Positions 18,756 through 30,403 of a stretch of 64,000 bases of DNA are shown here, piece after piece. The position numbers and the translations under genes were made by a program. How positions within the stretch are numbered: position 1 is the stretch's first letter; each line of letters starts with the position of its first letter. Below the pieces are notes generated by a model, which had not been told where the DNA came from, did no database searches, and was given only the letters and a program-made list of their open reading frames with translations. Source of the stretch: Enchytraeus crypticus (Eukaryota; Annelida; Clitellata; Enchytraeida; Enchytraeidae); NCBI GenBank assembly GCA_905160935.1, contig CAJHZI010000073.1, positions 1-64,000 on the forward strand, written 5' to 3'.

Positions 18756-21729
18756 ATAATAAATTCATTCAGTTTATTCTGAACGAGTCCATTGATATTC
18801 TGTTTTTGACGGAATCACGGATGTCTCCTGATACTCCACCTGCTGTCCTTAACTCTCGCACTCCCCGTGACTATTCCATTCAACATACCGGTCGTTCTTC
18901 TAATCGTGGTGGTGGCATCGCTGCTATTTTTAAGTCAACTTTTTCTTTTTCTGTTTGTAGCTGTTCTCCGCTTTTATCATTTGAATATATATCGTTTCGT
19001 CTTGTATAGAACTCCAAATCATATCTCTTTTTGATTGTCTACAGACCACCTTCTTTATCCAAGGCCAATTCCATTTCTGCTATTTCTTTGTTCTTGCAGA
19101 CATTGCCTCATCACCCACTGACTTAATAATTATGGGTGATTTCAACATCCACCTAGACTCTGATGACTATTATTCTTCTTCCTTTTTATCAACACTTATG
19201 CCTTTGATCTCAAACAACATATATCTTCCCCTACTCACTCCTCTGGTCATATTCTTGATCTTCTTATCACTCGAAACAACATGTCATTTTTTGATAATGG
19301 AAACTCCGATCCTTCATTATCAGATCACAGTGTAATTTTCTGAAAATTTGCCTGCGACTGTTAATGTGCACCCTTCCAGAACACTTAAAATTTACAGAAA
19401 ACTCTCTTCTATTAACATTGATGCCTTCTCTGCTGATATTGTGTCCTCTTCTTTGTATACTAATCCGTCTTCAACTGTTGCCGAATATTCAGCTCAATTT
19501 AGCTCCGTACTTTATTCCATATTAGACATACGTGCCCCTCTCAAGACCATTCATTGCCGCTTAAACCCTAGGAAACTATTCATTTCTTAACAAACTCTTA
19601 AACAAAAATCTGAACGATCTAAACACGAAACAAAGTTCAGGAAGGATCTGAAAAATCCACCTGAATTAAGAAATTCAGACATTAAATCCAAGTACCTCAA
19701 ACAAAGAATATTATTAAATAAAATGATTAGTTCTGCTAAAAGCTTGTACTATCAAAATCTAATCTCGCAGAATCGAAATTGTCCCAAGAAATTATAGGGA
19801 GCACTTGACTCTCTGCTTGATCGCACCATTCCCAAGTCACTCCCCTCTACCACCTCACCATCTTCTCTTTCTACCTCTTTTCTCAACTTTTTCAATGACA
19901 AAATAGCCAAACTCTGTAGCTATATACCCTCCAACTCCATTGACACCGACAATTTCATTTCTGTAAATATGCCAGAGCCACCACTACTTTCTAGTTTTGA
20001 ACCAGCTAAACCGGAAGAAATACGCATTTTTATTCTTCGCTCTACCGACTCATCTTGCTGCCTTGATGTTATTCCTACACGATTACTGAAATCCTGTATT
20101 GATATTTTAGTTGCTCCTATTACTTACTTAATCAACCTCTCACTCTCAGAAGGTATCTTACCGACTTCCTTCAAACAAGCAGTTGTATCTCCTTTGCTAA
20201 AAAAGCCTTCTCTACCAAAAGATGATCTTTCCAGTTACCGTCCTATTTCCAATCTTAACTTCGTTTCTAAACTTCTTGAAAAGGTAATTTATACCCGTTT
20301 ATGCACTTATCTTGAATCTTTCCCTTCTCTCTCTCATTATCAATCTGCCTATAGAAAACTACATTCTACTGAAACCGCTCTTCTTCGTATACATAATGAT
20401 CTTAGCTTGGCCATGAGTAGTCAACAGGTTTCTGCCTTGGTTCTTCTAGATCTCTCTGCTGCCTTTGATACAATTGACCATGGCATCCTATTAAATAGGC
20501 TTAAATCTTGTTTTGGCATATCTGATTCTGCTTTTTCCCTTCTCACATCATATCTCTGATGTCGCACACAATCCGTTGTTATTGGTCAAAATCTCTCTTC
20601 TGAACTACCCCTCCTACGCGATGTTCGTCAAGGTTCCGTGTTATGTCCATTGCTCTTCTCTTTATATACCACTCCTCTTAGATTTCTGCTTGCTCAGTCA
20701 TCCATAAATTTTCATTTCTATGCAGACGACACACAACTATATATTTCCTTTTCTAATCATGATTCCGATCAGAAACTGGCTCATCTCTCATCCATTCTAG
20801 ACAAAGCTTATTCCTGGTTTTGTGCTAACCGTCTTGATGTTAATCCCTCTAAAACTGAATACCTTTTAATTGGCACTCCTTTGCAAAGAAGTAAAATTAC
20901 CAAAACTCTGTTAATTTGCAAAATCTTGCTGTTTCACCTTCTCGATCCTTCAAAAACCTTGGAGTCATATTTGATGAAAACCTTGACTTTAAATCCCACA
21001 TCTCTCCTGTTTGTCGCGCTTCTTTCTTTCAGATTCGTCAGATTAGGCAAATACATTCATCCCTTACTAGAAATTCAGCCACTATCCTTGCTAATTCTAT
21101 AATTCAAATTATATAAGTTCATTCAAAGCTCGACTACTGTAATTCATTATTACATGGGTTGCCTACTTCTTCCCTCAATCGTTTGCAGCACGTCCAAAAT
21201 TCTCTTGCACGTGTCGTTTGTAAGTCCTCTCGACTTCAAGCTCGCTGTTAATCAACGCATAAAATATAAAATAGCTCTATTAACTTTCAAAACTCTGCGA
21301 TTTGGCAAGCCTTCTTACTTATCTGGAATTCTTCTTCCCTATCGTCCCTCACGTGCACGTCGCTCCACCGATGCCAATCTTCTCTGAGTTCCAAATATTC
21401 TTGCGTCATTGGGCAGACGTTCATTTTCTTACGCAGCACCCACAATCTGGAACTCTTCACCTGCTAATCTTCGCTCTTGTTTTTCTCTTTCAACATTATC
21501 TTGCAAGCTTAAGACTTACCTTTTTTCACCATAGCCATAATCAATCTACTTTGACCAATTTTTGGTCACCGGATTGGCTTTCGTTTAGGACCTTACTTCT
21601 CTTTATCACATTTCTTTTGCAGAATGGTCTGGGTGAATTGATCTGTAGTGATGTGTGCTGTTGGGGACGTCACTGACATCATCCCTGGATGAGGAAACGG
21701 ACGTTAAACCTTTATTATTATTATTATTG
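18756..21729 (+). mobile_element. L2/CR1-like LINE inserted in the Polinton capsid gene (2974 bp)
   Basis: It opens inside the endonuclease domain (INESIDILFLTESR, MGDFNIHLDS), so it is 5'-truncated. The RT follows: SSYRPISNLNFVSKLLEKVI, LLDLSAAFDTIDHGILLNRL and FYADDTQLY. The post-RT region ends near 21620, then comes the 3' end with CATCCCTGGATGAGGAAACG, GACGTTAAACC and a (TTATTA)n tail. Several frameshifts make it inactive. TTACT at 18751-18755 and 21730-21734 is a candidate 5-bp target site duplication. It is the best-preserved copy of the family; fragments are at 10894, 39592, 54283, 55725 and others. Confidence 0.92.
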
Positions 21730-22313
21730 TTACTGCGAGAGTTGGTTGTAAGTAAAAAGAAAATTCCAATAAGTTTTAGTTTTAGAAATACCCAGCGCAC
21801 TACAGTTACACAAAATGTTCGAGAATTAGAATAGATGATCAATAGACAGAATGGAATTGAAAAGCCTAGATGGATAATTGTAGGATTTCAAACTGACCAA
21901 TCACAAACACAAGAACAGAATAAAGCCGTGTTCAATCACCTTAACTTGGCGAGCCCTTTTGTTGAGTTGACTGATCAGAGATATCCTGCAAATGAACCAA
22001 GAATAAACTTTGCTACAAATGATTATGTAGATTTCTGCGCCATAGCTGATAAATTTAAGAGAGAATACTACTCATTTATTAATTTAATAGGAGGTACAAA
22101 GATCGATATGATGAATTACAAAAAGCTCCACTTGTAGTCTTTGATGTCAGGTATCAGAGTGAAAAAGTCAAAGACAGCGTTATGTGTATGAAACTTAACT
22201 TTAAATTTAGTGCAAATGTTCCACTATCTACTCAAATGTATGTTACAGTGCTTTCCGATGGAGTGATGAACCATACATCCGATGATCAGACTCCAATAAT
22301 TATAACTGAATAA
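21730..22313 (+). pseudogene. Polinton major capsid protein, C-terminal fragment (downstream of LINE insertion)
   Basis: The frame continues from the interrupted gene: LRELVVSKKKIPISFSFRNT, a stop at about 21832, then about 100 residues (GFQTDQSQTQEQNK, ASPFVELTDQRYP). A frameshift near 22125 leads to a final segment with VVFDVRYQSEKVKD and NFKFSANVP, ending IIITE and a TAA at about 22312. These match the second jelly-roll and C-terminus expected of Polinton capsid proteins. Position just before the phospholipase-like gene fits Polinton order. Confidence 0.75.
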
Positions 22314-22345
22314 TTACATTATAACATTTTATAATGTAACTTAAA

Positions 22346-22890
22346 ATGTACTGTTTGAATTGTAAAAGGAAGACAGATTCTATACAGACGCAAGAGAGAT
22401 TGACTACTAATAATAGAAAACAGCAGATTGCTATTTGTGGAGTGTGTGGAAGTAAAAAGTTGAGATCCATCTCAGGTCGGGGTGCTTTTAATCAAGTGTT
22501 ATCGGTAGTTGGAAATACTGTCGGAGAACTACATTTACCTGCCACACTTGGAGAGTATGTACCCAACGGATCATTTAATAATCTAAGCAAGTATTTGTAT
22601 TGTGGTTCAGGCACAAAGTACGAACAGAAAAATCACGAAGGCTATCAGGGTATAAATGAGTTGGACAGAATGTGTAAATTGCACGATCAGTTTTATACAG
22701 CAAATCCGGATACTGCCAGCAGAAATATAAGCGACGAAGCTTTGGACCATCGAGCATACGAAATTTTCAATGATTCAAGCTTTGAAGCAAAGAAATATGG
22801 CTCAAGTAGATTACCACATCATGAAAAATAAGGCAAAGTTTGGTCTTGGCCAGTCAAAAAACGTCTATAGGGGTCCAGCGAAGAAAAAGG
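22346..22890 (+). pseudogene. Polinton phospholipase A2-like protein with zinc ribbon
   Basis: An ATG at 22346 opens 161 residues. Residues 3-37 have two Cys pairs (CLNCKRK and CGVCGSK), a zinc ribbon. A Gly-rich hydrophobic helix follows (FNQVLSVVGNTVG). Residues about 85-125 have the calcium-loop-like YCGSGTKY and the catalytic helix LDRMCKLHDQFY, with the His-Asp pair of parvovirus-VP1-type phospholipase A2. In related viruses and adinto-like elements this activity helps cross the endosomal membrane. The frame stops at 22831, but another frame continues to about 22890 with a basic tail (NKAKFGLGQSKN, PAKKKA), so the C-terminus is frame-shifted. Confidence 0.75.
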
Positions 22891-22901
22891 CTTGAGGCGA
22901 A

Positions 22902-23870
22902 ACGTTGACCCCTTTGAAGAATTGGCTAGAGAATTACACAAACCGATTCGCAGAAAATTTACAAGATGGCAAGTTCATGTGTTTTGAAGTTGATGAGATA
23001 TGGGGAGCAGATTTAATCGAAATGCAGGAATGGAGTAGAGACAATAAGGGTTACAGATACATTCTTAACATCATTGATGTATTTTCCAAGTATGCATGGA
23101 GCGTTCCGTTGAAAGACTAGAGAGGTGAAACAACAACAGAGGCATTTAATTTAATAGTGTCATCATCTGGAAGATAACCTAAACATTTATGGGTTGATCA
23201 GGGTAAAGAATTTTACAGGAACATGGACGATTGGTTAAAGAGAAATAGTATTAATAGACACTCAACATTTGGAGAACATAAATCGGCAGTCGTTGAGCGT
23301 TTCAATAGAAGCATCAAGGAAAAAATGTGGAAAAGATTTACGGTTGAAAATATCATAATAATCCAATTTCTCAAAGAGAAATTGGATTGATATGATTGAC
23401 GATTTAATTGCAGAGTATAACAACACAAAGCATTCGACTATAGAAATGACTCCAGCTGAGGCGAGTAAAAAGGAAAATGAATCATTTATAATTAATAGTA
23501 GGAAGTATAAAAATCTAAACAATGACGCAAGTCGAAAATTCAAGGTTGGCGACAGAGTTCGAATTAGTCGAATTAAAGGTGTGTTTGAAAAGGGTTTCCT
23601 GCCCAATTGGTCTGAAGAGGTGTACAAGATAGAAAAAGTGCAATAACATCCCCAATCACTTATTAACTTGACAGATTCGCTAGGCGAAGAGCTAGAAGGA
23701 GGATTTTACGCAGAAGAACTGCAGAAAACTAATCAAGAAATTTATAGAATTGAATAGGTTTTACAACGGAAATTGATTAAAGGTGTGAAACATGCTTTGG
23801 TGAAATAGGTTGGTTATGACAAAAGGCACAATGAATGGATTCCGGTATGAAATTTACAAAATTTAGTTTT
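22902..23870 (+). pseudogene. Polinton integrase (DDE, retroviral type) with C-terminal chromodomain, broken
   Basis: The N-terminus reads ELARELHKPIRRKF in one frame and then shifts. The first catalytic Asp is in DEIWGADLIEM (frame 22905-23120), the second in WVDQGKEFYR (about 23200), and the Glu in VVERFNRSIKEKM (about 23300), giving a complete D-D-E set. Stops occur at about 23118 and 23176, and a 29-bp hairpin at 23360-23388 breaks the frame. The C-terminal region has FKVGDRVRISR and, after another stop, KHALVK and GYDKRHNEWIPV, matching a chromodomain core. The enzyme would insert the element; this copy cannot. Confidence 0.88.
23360..23388. repeat. Perfect hairpin, 13-bp arms, 3-nt loop
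   Basis: AATCCAATTTCTC, AAA, GAGAAATTGGATT, at a frame break in the integrase pseudogene. The AATCCAATTT core is shared with the hairpin at 14415. Confidence 0.95.
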
Positions 23871-23908
23871 ATGACTTTTATTTAAATTTATTTTCACGTA
23901 TATATAAA

Positions 23909-24245
23909 ATGACAACTATAAACTATAAAACTCAATCTGTCGTACTCAAGTTTCAAGAACGTAACTCTGGAGATAGATATATTGTAAAAGGATTTAGGGA
24001 AGTAAATGAAATATTTGGAAAATCATATATTTTATACATTATACAAAATGAGGACGATACCCCTGTAAAGGTATGGTCTACAGCGAATATTAAAGTCTAT
24101 ATAGGGAAACAGTTGGAAGCGAACTCTAAAAGATTTGAATTTACAGTAAGAAAATTCACTGAAGGAAAAAATATGAAGTAAAGTTGTGGGCATATATTGA
24201 AGGTTTCAATTCAGGCAGTGACGAAACTGTGAGTGTCTGGCTATA
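23909..24245 (+). pseudogene. Small Polinton protein of unknown function, C-terminal frameshift
   Basis: An ATG at 23909 gives 90 residues (TINYKTQSVVLKFQERNSGD, FREVNEIFGKSYILYIIQNE, VKVWSTANIKVYIGKQL) with predicted alternating beta strands. A one-base shift near 24177 would add about 22 residues (KLWAYIEGFNSGSDET) before a stop at 24245. The beta-rich, basic character could fit an OB-fold DNA-binding protein, but no diagnostic motif supports this. It lies between the integrase and the convergent polymerase gene. Confidence 0.5.
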
Positions 24246-24301
24246 AAGGTTAATTATTTTCAAACCAAATGTGGTTTGGAAATATTAGTTAAAATACAAT
24301 A

Positions 24302-27300
24302 TCAATCTTCTGTTGTCTTCAGTCTGTAATTGCCATACGCAAAAGTATGTATTCCATCGTCTGAAATTACTCGCTTATCATCATCAGCGCTCAGAGCAAC
24401 TTTAGTTACTTGTTCAGGGTAGACGTCATGCAAGTGATATCTTATGACGTTCATGCTTCTAATATAATATCTTTTCTCAAACAAACAATTTCTATAATCC
24501 TCATGCGTTATTGTTCTTTCAACAACATTCTTTTTAACTCTTTTACATTTCTTGTGCTCCTCGTCTGCTAATTTATACGAGTACAGCTTGGCTCTCAATC
24601 CAACAAACTCTTCAATTTCCTTTGCACAAGCTTCGTCCTTAAACATTCCGATGGCTTTCTTATTAATCCAGTCATAATGCCTGATGGATGAACATTCGGA
24701 AAATCGCTAGAGTCAAATCTGAGTTCGACGTCATTAGATATATCTGCGTAAAAATCTTCTGTCTGTATTTCATACATCAACGAATCCGTGTCTGTAAATA
24801 ACGGCATGACTTTCTCGCAGTATATTTTCTTTATGTAATTATAGTGAAAGTCGTACATTAAAGTTTTACTTAAATCTAATATTGCCATACCTAGATAGAT
24901 AGATTGGCTTATTATACAGCAATTTAGTTTTTCTCACGTGAACGCCAACAAGATTTTCGTCAAATATCACTGTTCGGTCATAGTACGGCTTTGCAGCCAA
25001 TTTAACAGCCTTTTCCCTATCATCAACCAATCTGAAATCTAGCCTATTTTCAATATTTTCCATAGTCTTGCCAAAAACGCTATTGTTCATTACTTTAAAG
25101 AAATCTTTTTCAGAGTCGTTGGCAGCCTTAGTGCGTAGCTGAGTGTTTAAATCAATATATGTCTTAAGCCATGGACTTTCTTCAAATTTTATGTCTCTGT
25201 GTATTTTAGTAATTTTCAGACCGAAGCTTTCATACAATTTCAAATTCTCGTAATGTATTATATATTTTGTTTTATCATTCAAAATCGGTATCAATTTCTC
25301 TACTTTATTCACTTTCACAATTTCGGGGGCTAGAGGATAGTCATTATGGAGGTTGTGAAGCGAAGCGGGATATTCAAAGTCAACTTCAAGAATACATCTA
25401 ATTTCTTTCCAATTCTCAAACTCGTCTTCAGCCATCCATTTAAATCCGTGTGTGGGTAGGGGCTTACTCATCGCAAACCCATAAAGGTTATTCGAATCTA
25501 GGTATTTGATAAATTTGGAAGGTTCTTCCACGTTAAAATTCTCATCAATGTATTTATTATTAGCTTTCGCGTATCGGTTTGAAATAGTGCTTACACCGCC
25601 TCTTATTCCGTGCTTAATCATCAGCAGCATGTCGTAATCGCTTAACAATTCGAGTTCAACTTTAGTTAATCTTAAAACAGCATCCCAAGCCAGTACTGGT
25701 GATGTGTAGTACCACGCAGGATCTAGTTTATAGTGGGTCATACAAACATCTCTAAAATTCTCAAAGACATCTGCTAGTAAAAGCACATCAGATATATTGT
25801 ACAAGTCGTGAAAGTCTCGAAATGTATTACAACCAAACTCTCTCCAAACAGTCTGTGCGTGTTTATAGTCTTCATCACTGATATTGGTATCGTTAAGCTT
25901 TGAGTAGAAAGCTTCCTTTGGCGGTAGTTTAGTTTCATCAAATCTTTCTAACGAACTTAGATAATCGTATGGGTAAACTCCTTTTCTCAAAAGCAAATCC
26001 AATTGCTTTCCAGAGTACTGCAATATTCTTAGACTGATCTTTACTTAGATTCTTTGAAAGTGTATCAAGACTCGAAGCCATAAACCTAAAGCTGTCGATA
26101 AAACGCAATTCTCGTTTCACTTGGGTTTTCTTACCTTCTTTATTTAAAAACTCGTCAACCAACACTTGCCTAGAGAAGCTGATGTACTTTTCTTCATTAC
26201 ACGGAATACAAGTAATGTTTCCACCTGCCAACTTTTTTATAAATAGGAGAATGTCGTATCCTGTTAAATTGTGAAAAACTACTGGAAAGATTTTTGGAAT
26301 CTTGTAATGTAAATTACAATTATCGTGTGCTGCACCTCGGAATTTGCCAGAGAGATGATAGTGATCTCTAACACGATGGCCGTCCAGCTCTTTTTCGCAT
26401 ATATGACACACTATTGCTTCATTGAATTTCTTCGCGGCAGTTTCATCGCATATCATTGGTTTAGGAAACTTGAACTGATTGTATACTTCTTTAATATTTT
26501 TCTCCAACTCGTCAAAGAATATTTGAGATAACATCATCATCCTCATTCTTTGCAGTGAAAGTGACTGGAGCTTGCGAGTAAATGCTATCATCGAAACACT
26601 TGAAGTAATAACAGAATGAACTAGGTGTATGCTTCTGGTATCGGTTAGTGTATGTATCAATAGGTTTTATAAATGACTCAAAATCTGCATAGACGATGAA
26701 TGGCACTCTTATGGATTTTTTATAGTGTCTGAAATTCATAAACGTTCCAGGTTCAGGTAACGCTATTTTTTGAGCCTTATGCTGTGAACAATAGTCATTG
26801 TGATTATTAAGAGCATCTTCACGAGTGATACCATTTAAGCATCTCCGACAGTAATGCATTGCATTACCATTTCCTGTTGCCATCAATATATTAAAGTTCT
26901 TAATCCAGCAGTAATGATTAATATCACCTTCTGGAATTAGTAACAAATCTACTGCGTTTTGACTATTAAATGTTGAAATCCTTAATGGTATTATTTCTTC
27001 TTTGCCCCACGTCTCAAGCTTTTCATATCTAAACACATGACTAGACATGTTATTATTCTTTTCAAATTTATCAATATTTTTCAAGTTAACTGGAAACTCA
27101 ACCCCACTCCAGTTAAATTTTTCATGCTCAATTAATGGCTTAGTAATACGCTGTGGATTTTTTTTTTTTTTTTTTAAGGCTCCTGTTACACACTATTTGA
27201 ACACTGATTGTCTTGATTTTCCATATTCATGATTGCCTTTTTCTTAGCTAAATCTGTTGGAAGTTGATTATAAGAGCTGCCTCGGAGTGGCTTGTATTCT

Positions 27301-27722
27301 ACAGTATTGATTTCTAATTTCATCACTCTGCGAAAACTCCAATTACTACCCCGCATCTGATATGCTGCCATTGACTCTAGCATTTTACCTGTAGTCTTTT
27401 CATAGACCTCTGCGGTATCTGTGGATGGTAAAATTATTTCAGTTTCTGAAAGAAAAGGGACGTCAGATAATGTAATTTCCCCAGTCTTCAAATCTACCCT
27501 CTCCGTTGTACATGTGAGTATTAGATTAACTTTTGACTGAGGATTGTCATTCAATAAATTTACCACATTTGGCTTAACATATTCTATAAATGACACCACA
27601 TCAATCCCCTCTGTACCATCTATGGTATACTGCGTTGTGAATCCCTTTAGTGCTGATTTAGTTTCGCGAATTTCGTATTTCTTCTTAAAAATACCATTAA
27701 CCATCGATTTAATTGCATCCAT
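24302..27722 (-). pseudogene. Polinton protein-primed DNA polymerase B, five or more frame breaks
   Basis: Read on the minus strand. The N-terminal domain (27722-27186; YKPLRGSSYNQLP, LAKKKAIMN, NQDNQC) is followed by a stop and an A17-type homopolymer slip at about 27160. Then: exonuclease I VPFIVYADFESF (about 26690); a Cys/His zinc insert with CHIC and CNLH (26300-26410); exonuclease II FHNLTGYDILLFI (about 26260); exonuclease III YNISDVLLLADVF (about 25790); polymerase motif A YLDSNNLYGF (about 25490); motif B NNSVFG (about 25080); motif C FTDTDSLMY (about 24785); and a KLYSYK box (about 24570). All catalytic motifs are still visible, so decay is recent. Frame breaks lie near 26520, 26000, 24890 and 24640. 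Confidence 0.93.
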
Positions 27723-27725
27723 TTT

Positions 27726-28031
27726 TTAATTAATTATCCTTCTGGCAGGTTCAGGTATTAAATTAATCCAAAAATCGGAAAATTCACGTAATTTAGATTT
27801 GGCTTCCCCCTCAGTACAATTTCTGTTAACAGCTGGCTGATCCTCCATCTTCACCACAGGTATATGTACACTGGGCTGAAGAAGTGGAGTTTTAATAATA
27901 ATTGGAACGCAAGTATCTAGAATTGGTGTATTTAATGGAGCTATTAATTCAGCCTTACGCATTCTTGAATATCCACGCAACCCTCTTTCTCTCGCGATAG
28001 TCTTCAGTTGAGCAACGGTTTGATGCTCCAT
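27726..28031 (-). CDS. SAP-like Polinton protein upstream of the polymerase
   Basis: The minus-strand frame starts MEHQTVAQLKTIARERGLRG at 28031 and encodes 101 residues. The N-terminal 35 residues (VAQLKTIARERGLRGYSRM, RKAELIAPL) match the helix-extended loop-helix of SAP/Rho-N-type nucleic-acid binding motifs. The remainder is Pro/Ile-rich and ends PEPARRIIN. The stop TAA is followed directly by AAA and then the polymerase ATG in the same frame, so the two genes are separated by one stop codon. This may be a natural gene boundary or a nonsense change in a fused SAP-polymerase. The frame is intact. Confidence 0.65.
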   Translation of the reverse strand: MEHQTVAQLKTIARERGLRGYSRMRKAELIAPLNTPILDTCVPIIIKTPLLQPSVHIPVVKMEDQPAVNRNCTEGEAKSKLREFSDFWINLIPEPARRIIN

Positions 28032-28310
28032 TTTATATATACAAGAAAAATTTATTTAAATAGAAATGAACTTTTTCTCAAATCGAGTAATGAATAACAG
28101 CTCACTGGTATTTATACTCTTGGGTCAACACGGCGCGTGAGTCATACGCATATGAGAAGCTATAAATAGCTGAATAGAAACTGGGTTTTTCCATTAGTTT
28201 CTATTCTCGGTCAAATGATTATGAGTCATGGAAATTGTTCGAGGTCGCGTGCTCACGCGACTGTGTGTGTGGGCGTGCTTGATTTTATCCTTGCCTAAGC
28301 TAGTGTAGGG
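28032..28310. other. Polinton right-end leader region
   Basis: It is a non-coding stretch between the SAP-like gene start and the right terminal repeat. A TATATATA run lies near 28036-28045, just upstream of the gene on the minus strand, and could serve as its promoter. No other feature is seen. Confidence 0.4.
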
Positions 28311-28359
28311 TAGGTTGTGCTTAAAATCAAAATGTGCCAGACGAGTACAAATACTACTA

Positions 28360-28361
<2 letters not shown>
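28311..28361 (-). repeat. Polinton right terminal inverted repeat
   Basis: The complement starts AGTAGTAGTATTTGTACTCG and ends CACAACCTA, matching 13408-13455 but with one additional AGT at the tip. It abuts a TA run. Confidence 0.92.

Positions 28362-28423
<62 letters not shown>
28362..28423. repeat. (TA)n microsatellite
   Basis: A TA run between the Polinton right end and the mariner left end. Confidence 0.95.
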
Positions 28424-28426
<3 letters not shown>

Positions 28427-30403
28427 TGTGAGTCTTATAAGTGACACCTCTTTTATATTTGCAATAAAATCGCAATCAGTCAACCGATCCATGTGAAATT
28501 TACTGGGAGTGGAGAGCTAACAATTCTCTGCAATATTGCAAAATTTCTTTCAGATACATATAAAAATAAAAAAGTTATCTAAACTCGACTGCGGGTGGGG
28601 GTCAAAACAAAAATCCTAATATAGAACGCCACAGACGTAGGCTACATCATGCGCATGCAATCTCACGTTATGCGAGATGCTTTGAATTATTGATTATTTG
28701 TGGTAGCTCTGAAAAGAGCTGTTTGATTGAGCCTATGGTTAGATTATGATTTGGGTGTGGCTTATAGCTTTTGTTCAAAATGACCACCATCAACTGATAT
28801 GCAAGCCCGAAGACGCTGGCGCCACTGTGTGATTGATCCATCGATAATTTTTTGATCAAATGAAGACCACTCTTCAATGAGGCGTTCTTTTAGGTGATTC
28901 ACATCACGAATTCTGGTCTTATAGACACGCTCTTGGATGACTCCCCATATCTTATAGTCCATTGGGTTAAGATCCGGGCTATTCGGAGGCCACAAAGTCG
29001 GTGGTATGAACGCAGGTGTATTCTGTCGTAACATCGCAACTGTTTCACATGCGCGATGAGCGGGAACGCTGTCTTGCTGAAAGATAAAGAATTCTCTTGA
29101 CATGGCCCTGATAGCTGGTAAGAGATGCTGTGACAGAAGCACGTCTCGGTAGTAAGCGCCGTTAATCTTGACATCTGGATCAATGAAGATAAGATCAGTT
29201 GCTCCAAGGGACGACACCCCGACTGATACCATGACAGACTTCGTGAAGGTCGAACGCGTCTTTAACAAGCGTGCTGCAGGAACTTGTTTCTTTCGAGTTC
29301 CTGCAAACACGTAGAGCCTATCATTCTGTGCATTCTTTGGTGCAGCAACTGTGAAAATCTTCTCATCAGTGAACCATATGAAATCAACTTTGCTCTGGGG
29401 ATAATCTCGCAGCAGAAGCTTTGCACGCACCAACCTTGTCAACTTATTTGCTTCTGTAAGTTCTTGAGCTTGTTTCTTTTTCAAGCATTTCAGATTAAGC
29501 TCATGGCGTATAATCCTGCTAACAGTTGCTTGACTCACTTCAATCTCACGTGCTATCTGTCTTGTACTTCGATGAGTTCCAGGCTGTGATTCCTGACTCA
29601 TAATCATCTCCTCAACAGCTGCGACAATTTCAGGCGTTCTTCCTGTCTTGGGCCTTGCCTTTCTAGCAGATGATCCGCTTTCAGTAATGGTTCTAAGCAA
29701 TCTGGCAACCCCAGACAACGACCAGTTTTTACGAGGAAATTCTTTCAGGATACGCTTGGCGCCATAGCCTTTGGCTATTCGCATTTCGTAAATCAAAATG
29801 CGATCTTCTTTGCTGAAAACCATCTTTGAAGAATGGAAATGATGGATTTGTGATTTGTATTGAATGAGTTTCAAATCGGTGAACAAGTGATGGCGGTAAA
29901 TGGAGCATCGGCCTTGCCAGTCTGATATGTCATATGGCTGATCTGATTTTTAGCCTTGCAGCTGCAGCTTTAGCGCACAGGCTAAATGCGCAGTCAGGCC
30001 TTATGCGTAACAATAGTCTGCATAGTTCTTTTGACACCCCAGGGCTATTAAAAAGGCAATAACTTCGGCAATTTTCTACAAATCTGCACATAATATGGCA
30101 CGTTTTCAACAAAAATGCCTGTTTTTTAAGATAAGTATAGCATGATATGCATAAGATGTTTTTCCTGTTTTCATTATAACAATATAGAGAATGTCAGTTA
30201 CTTGGCCCATAGTTGTAAATTCATCATTGCCCCTAGCGTTCCTATATATCAATAACTTTTTTGTTCTTAAAGATATGGTAACAAAATTTTGCAGTAATAG
30301 CGAAAATTGGTTGATTCCAACAACCTGTAAATTTTATAGAAATGTGTCGACTGGTTACGATTTTATTGCAAATATAAAAGGGGTGTCACTTATAAGACTC
30401 ACA

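Larger units (their letters stand above)
13408..28361. mobile_element. Polinton/Maverick element, degraded, about 15 kb
   Basis: The ends are matching inverted repeats of about 48 bp (13408-13455 and 28311-28358/61) that start 5'-AG, as Polintons do. Inside are the hallmark genes: protein-primed DNA polymerase B, retrovirus-type integrase, an A32-like packaging ATPase, a double jelly-roll type capsid protein, and accessory genes. Every hallmark gene has stops or frameshifts. A 2974-bp LINE (18756-21729) is inserted, leaving about 12 kb of Polinton. No adenain-like protease or penton gene was found, and the ATPase and capsid N-termini are missing, so internal deletions are likely. Both ends abut TA repeats, so the 6-bp target duplication cannot be resolved. 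It lies in the FNDC3 intron between 9805 and 32038. Confidence 0.93.
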
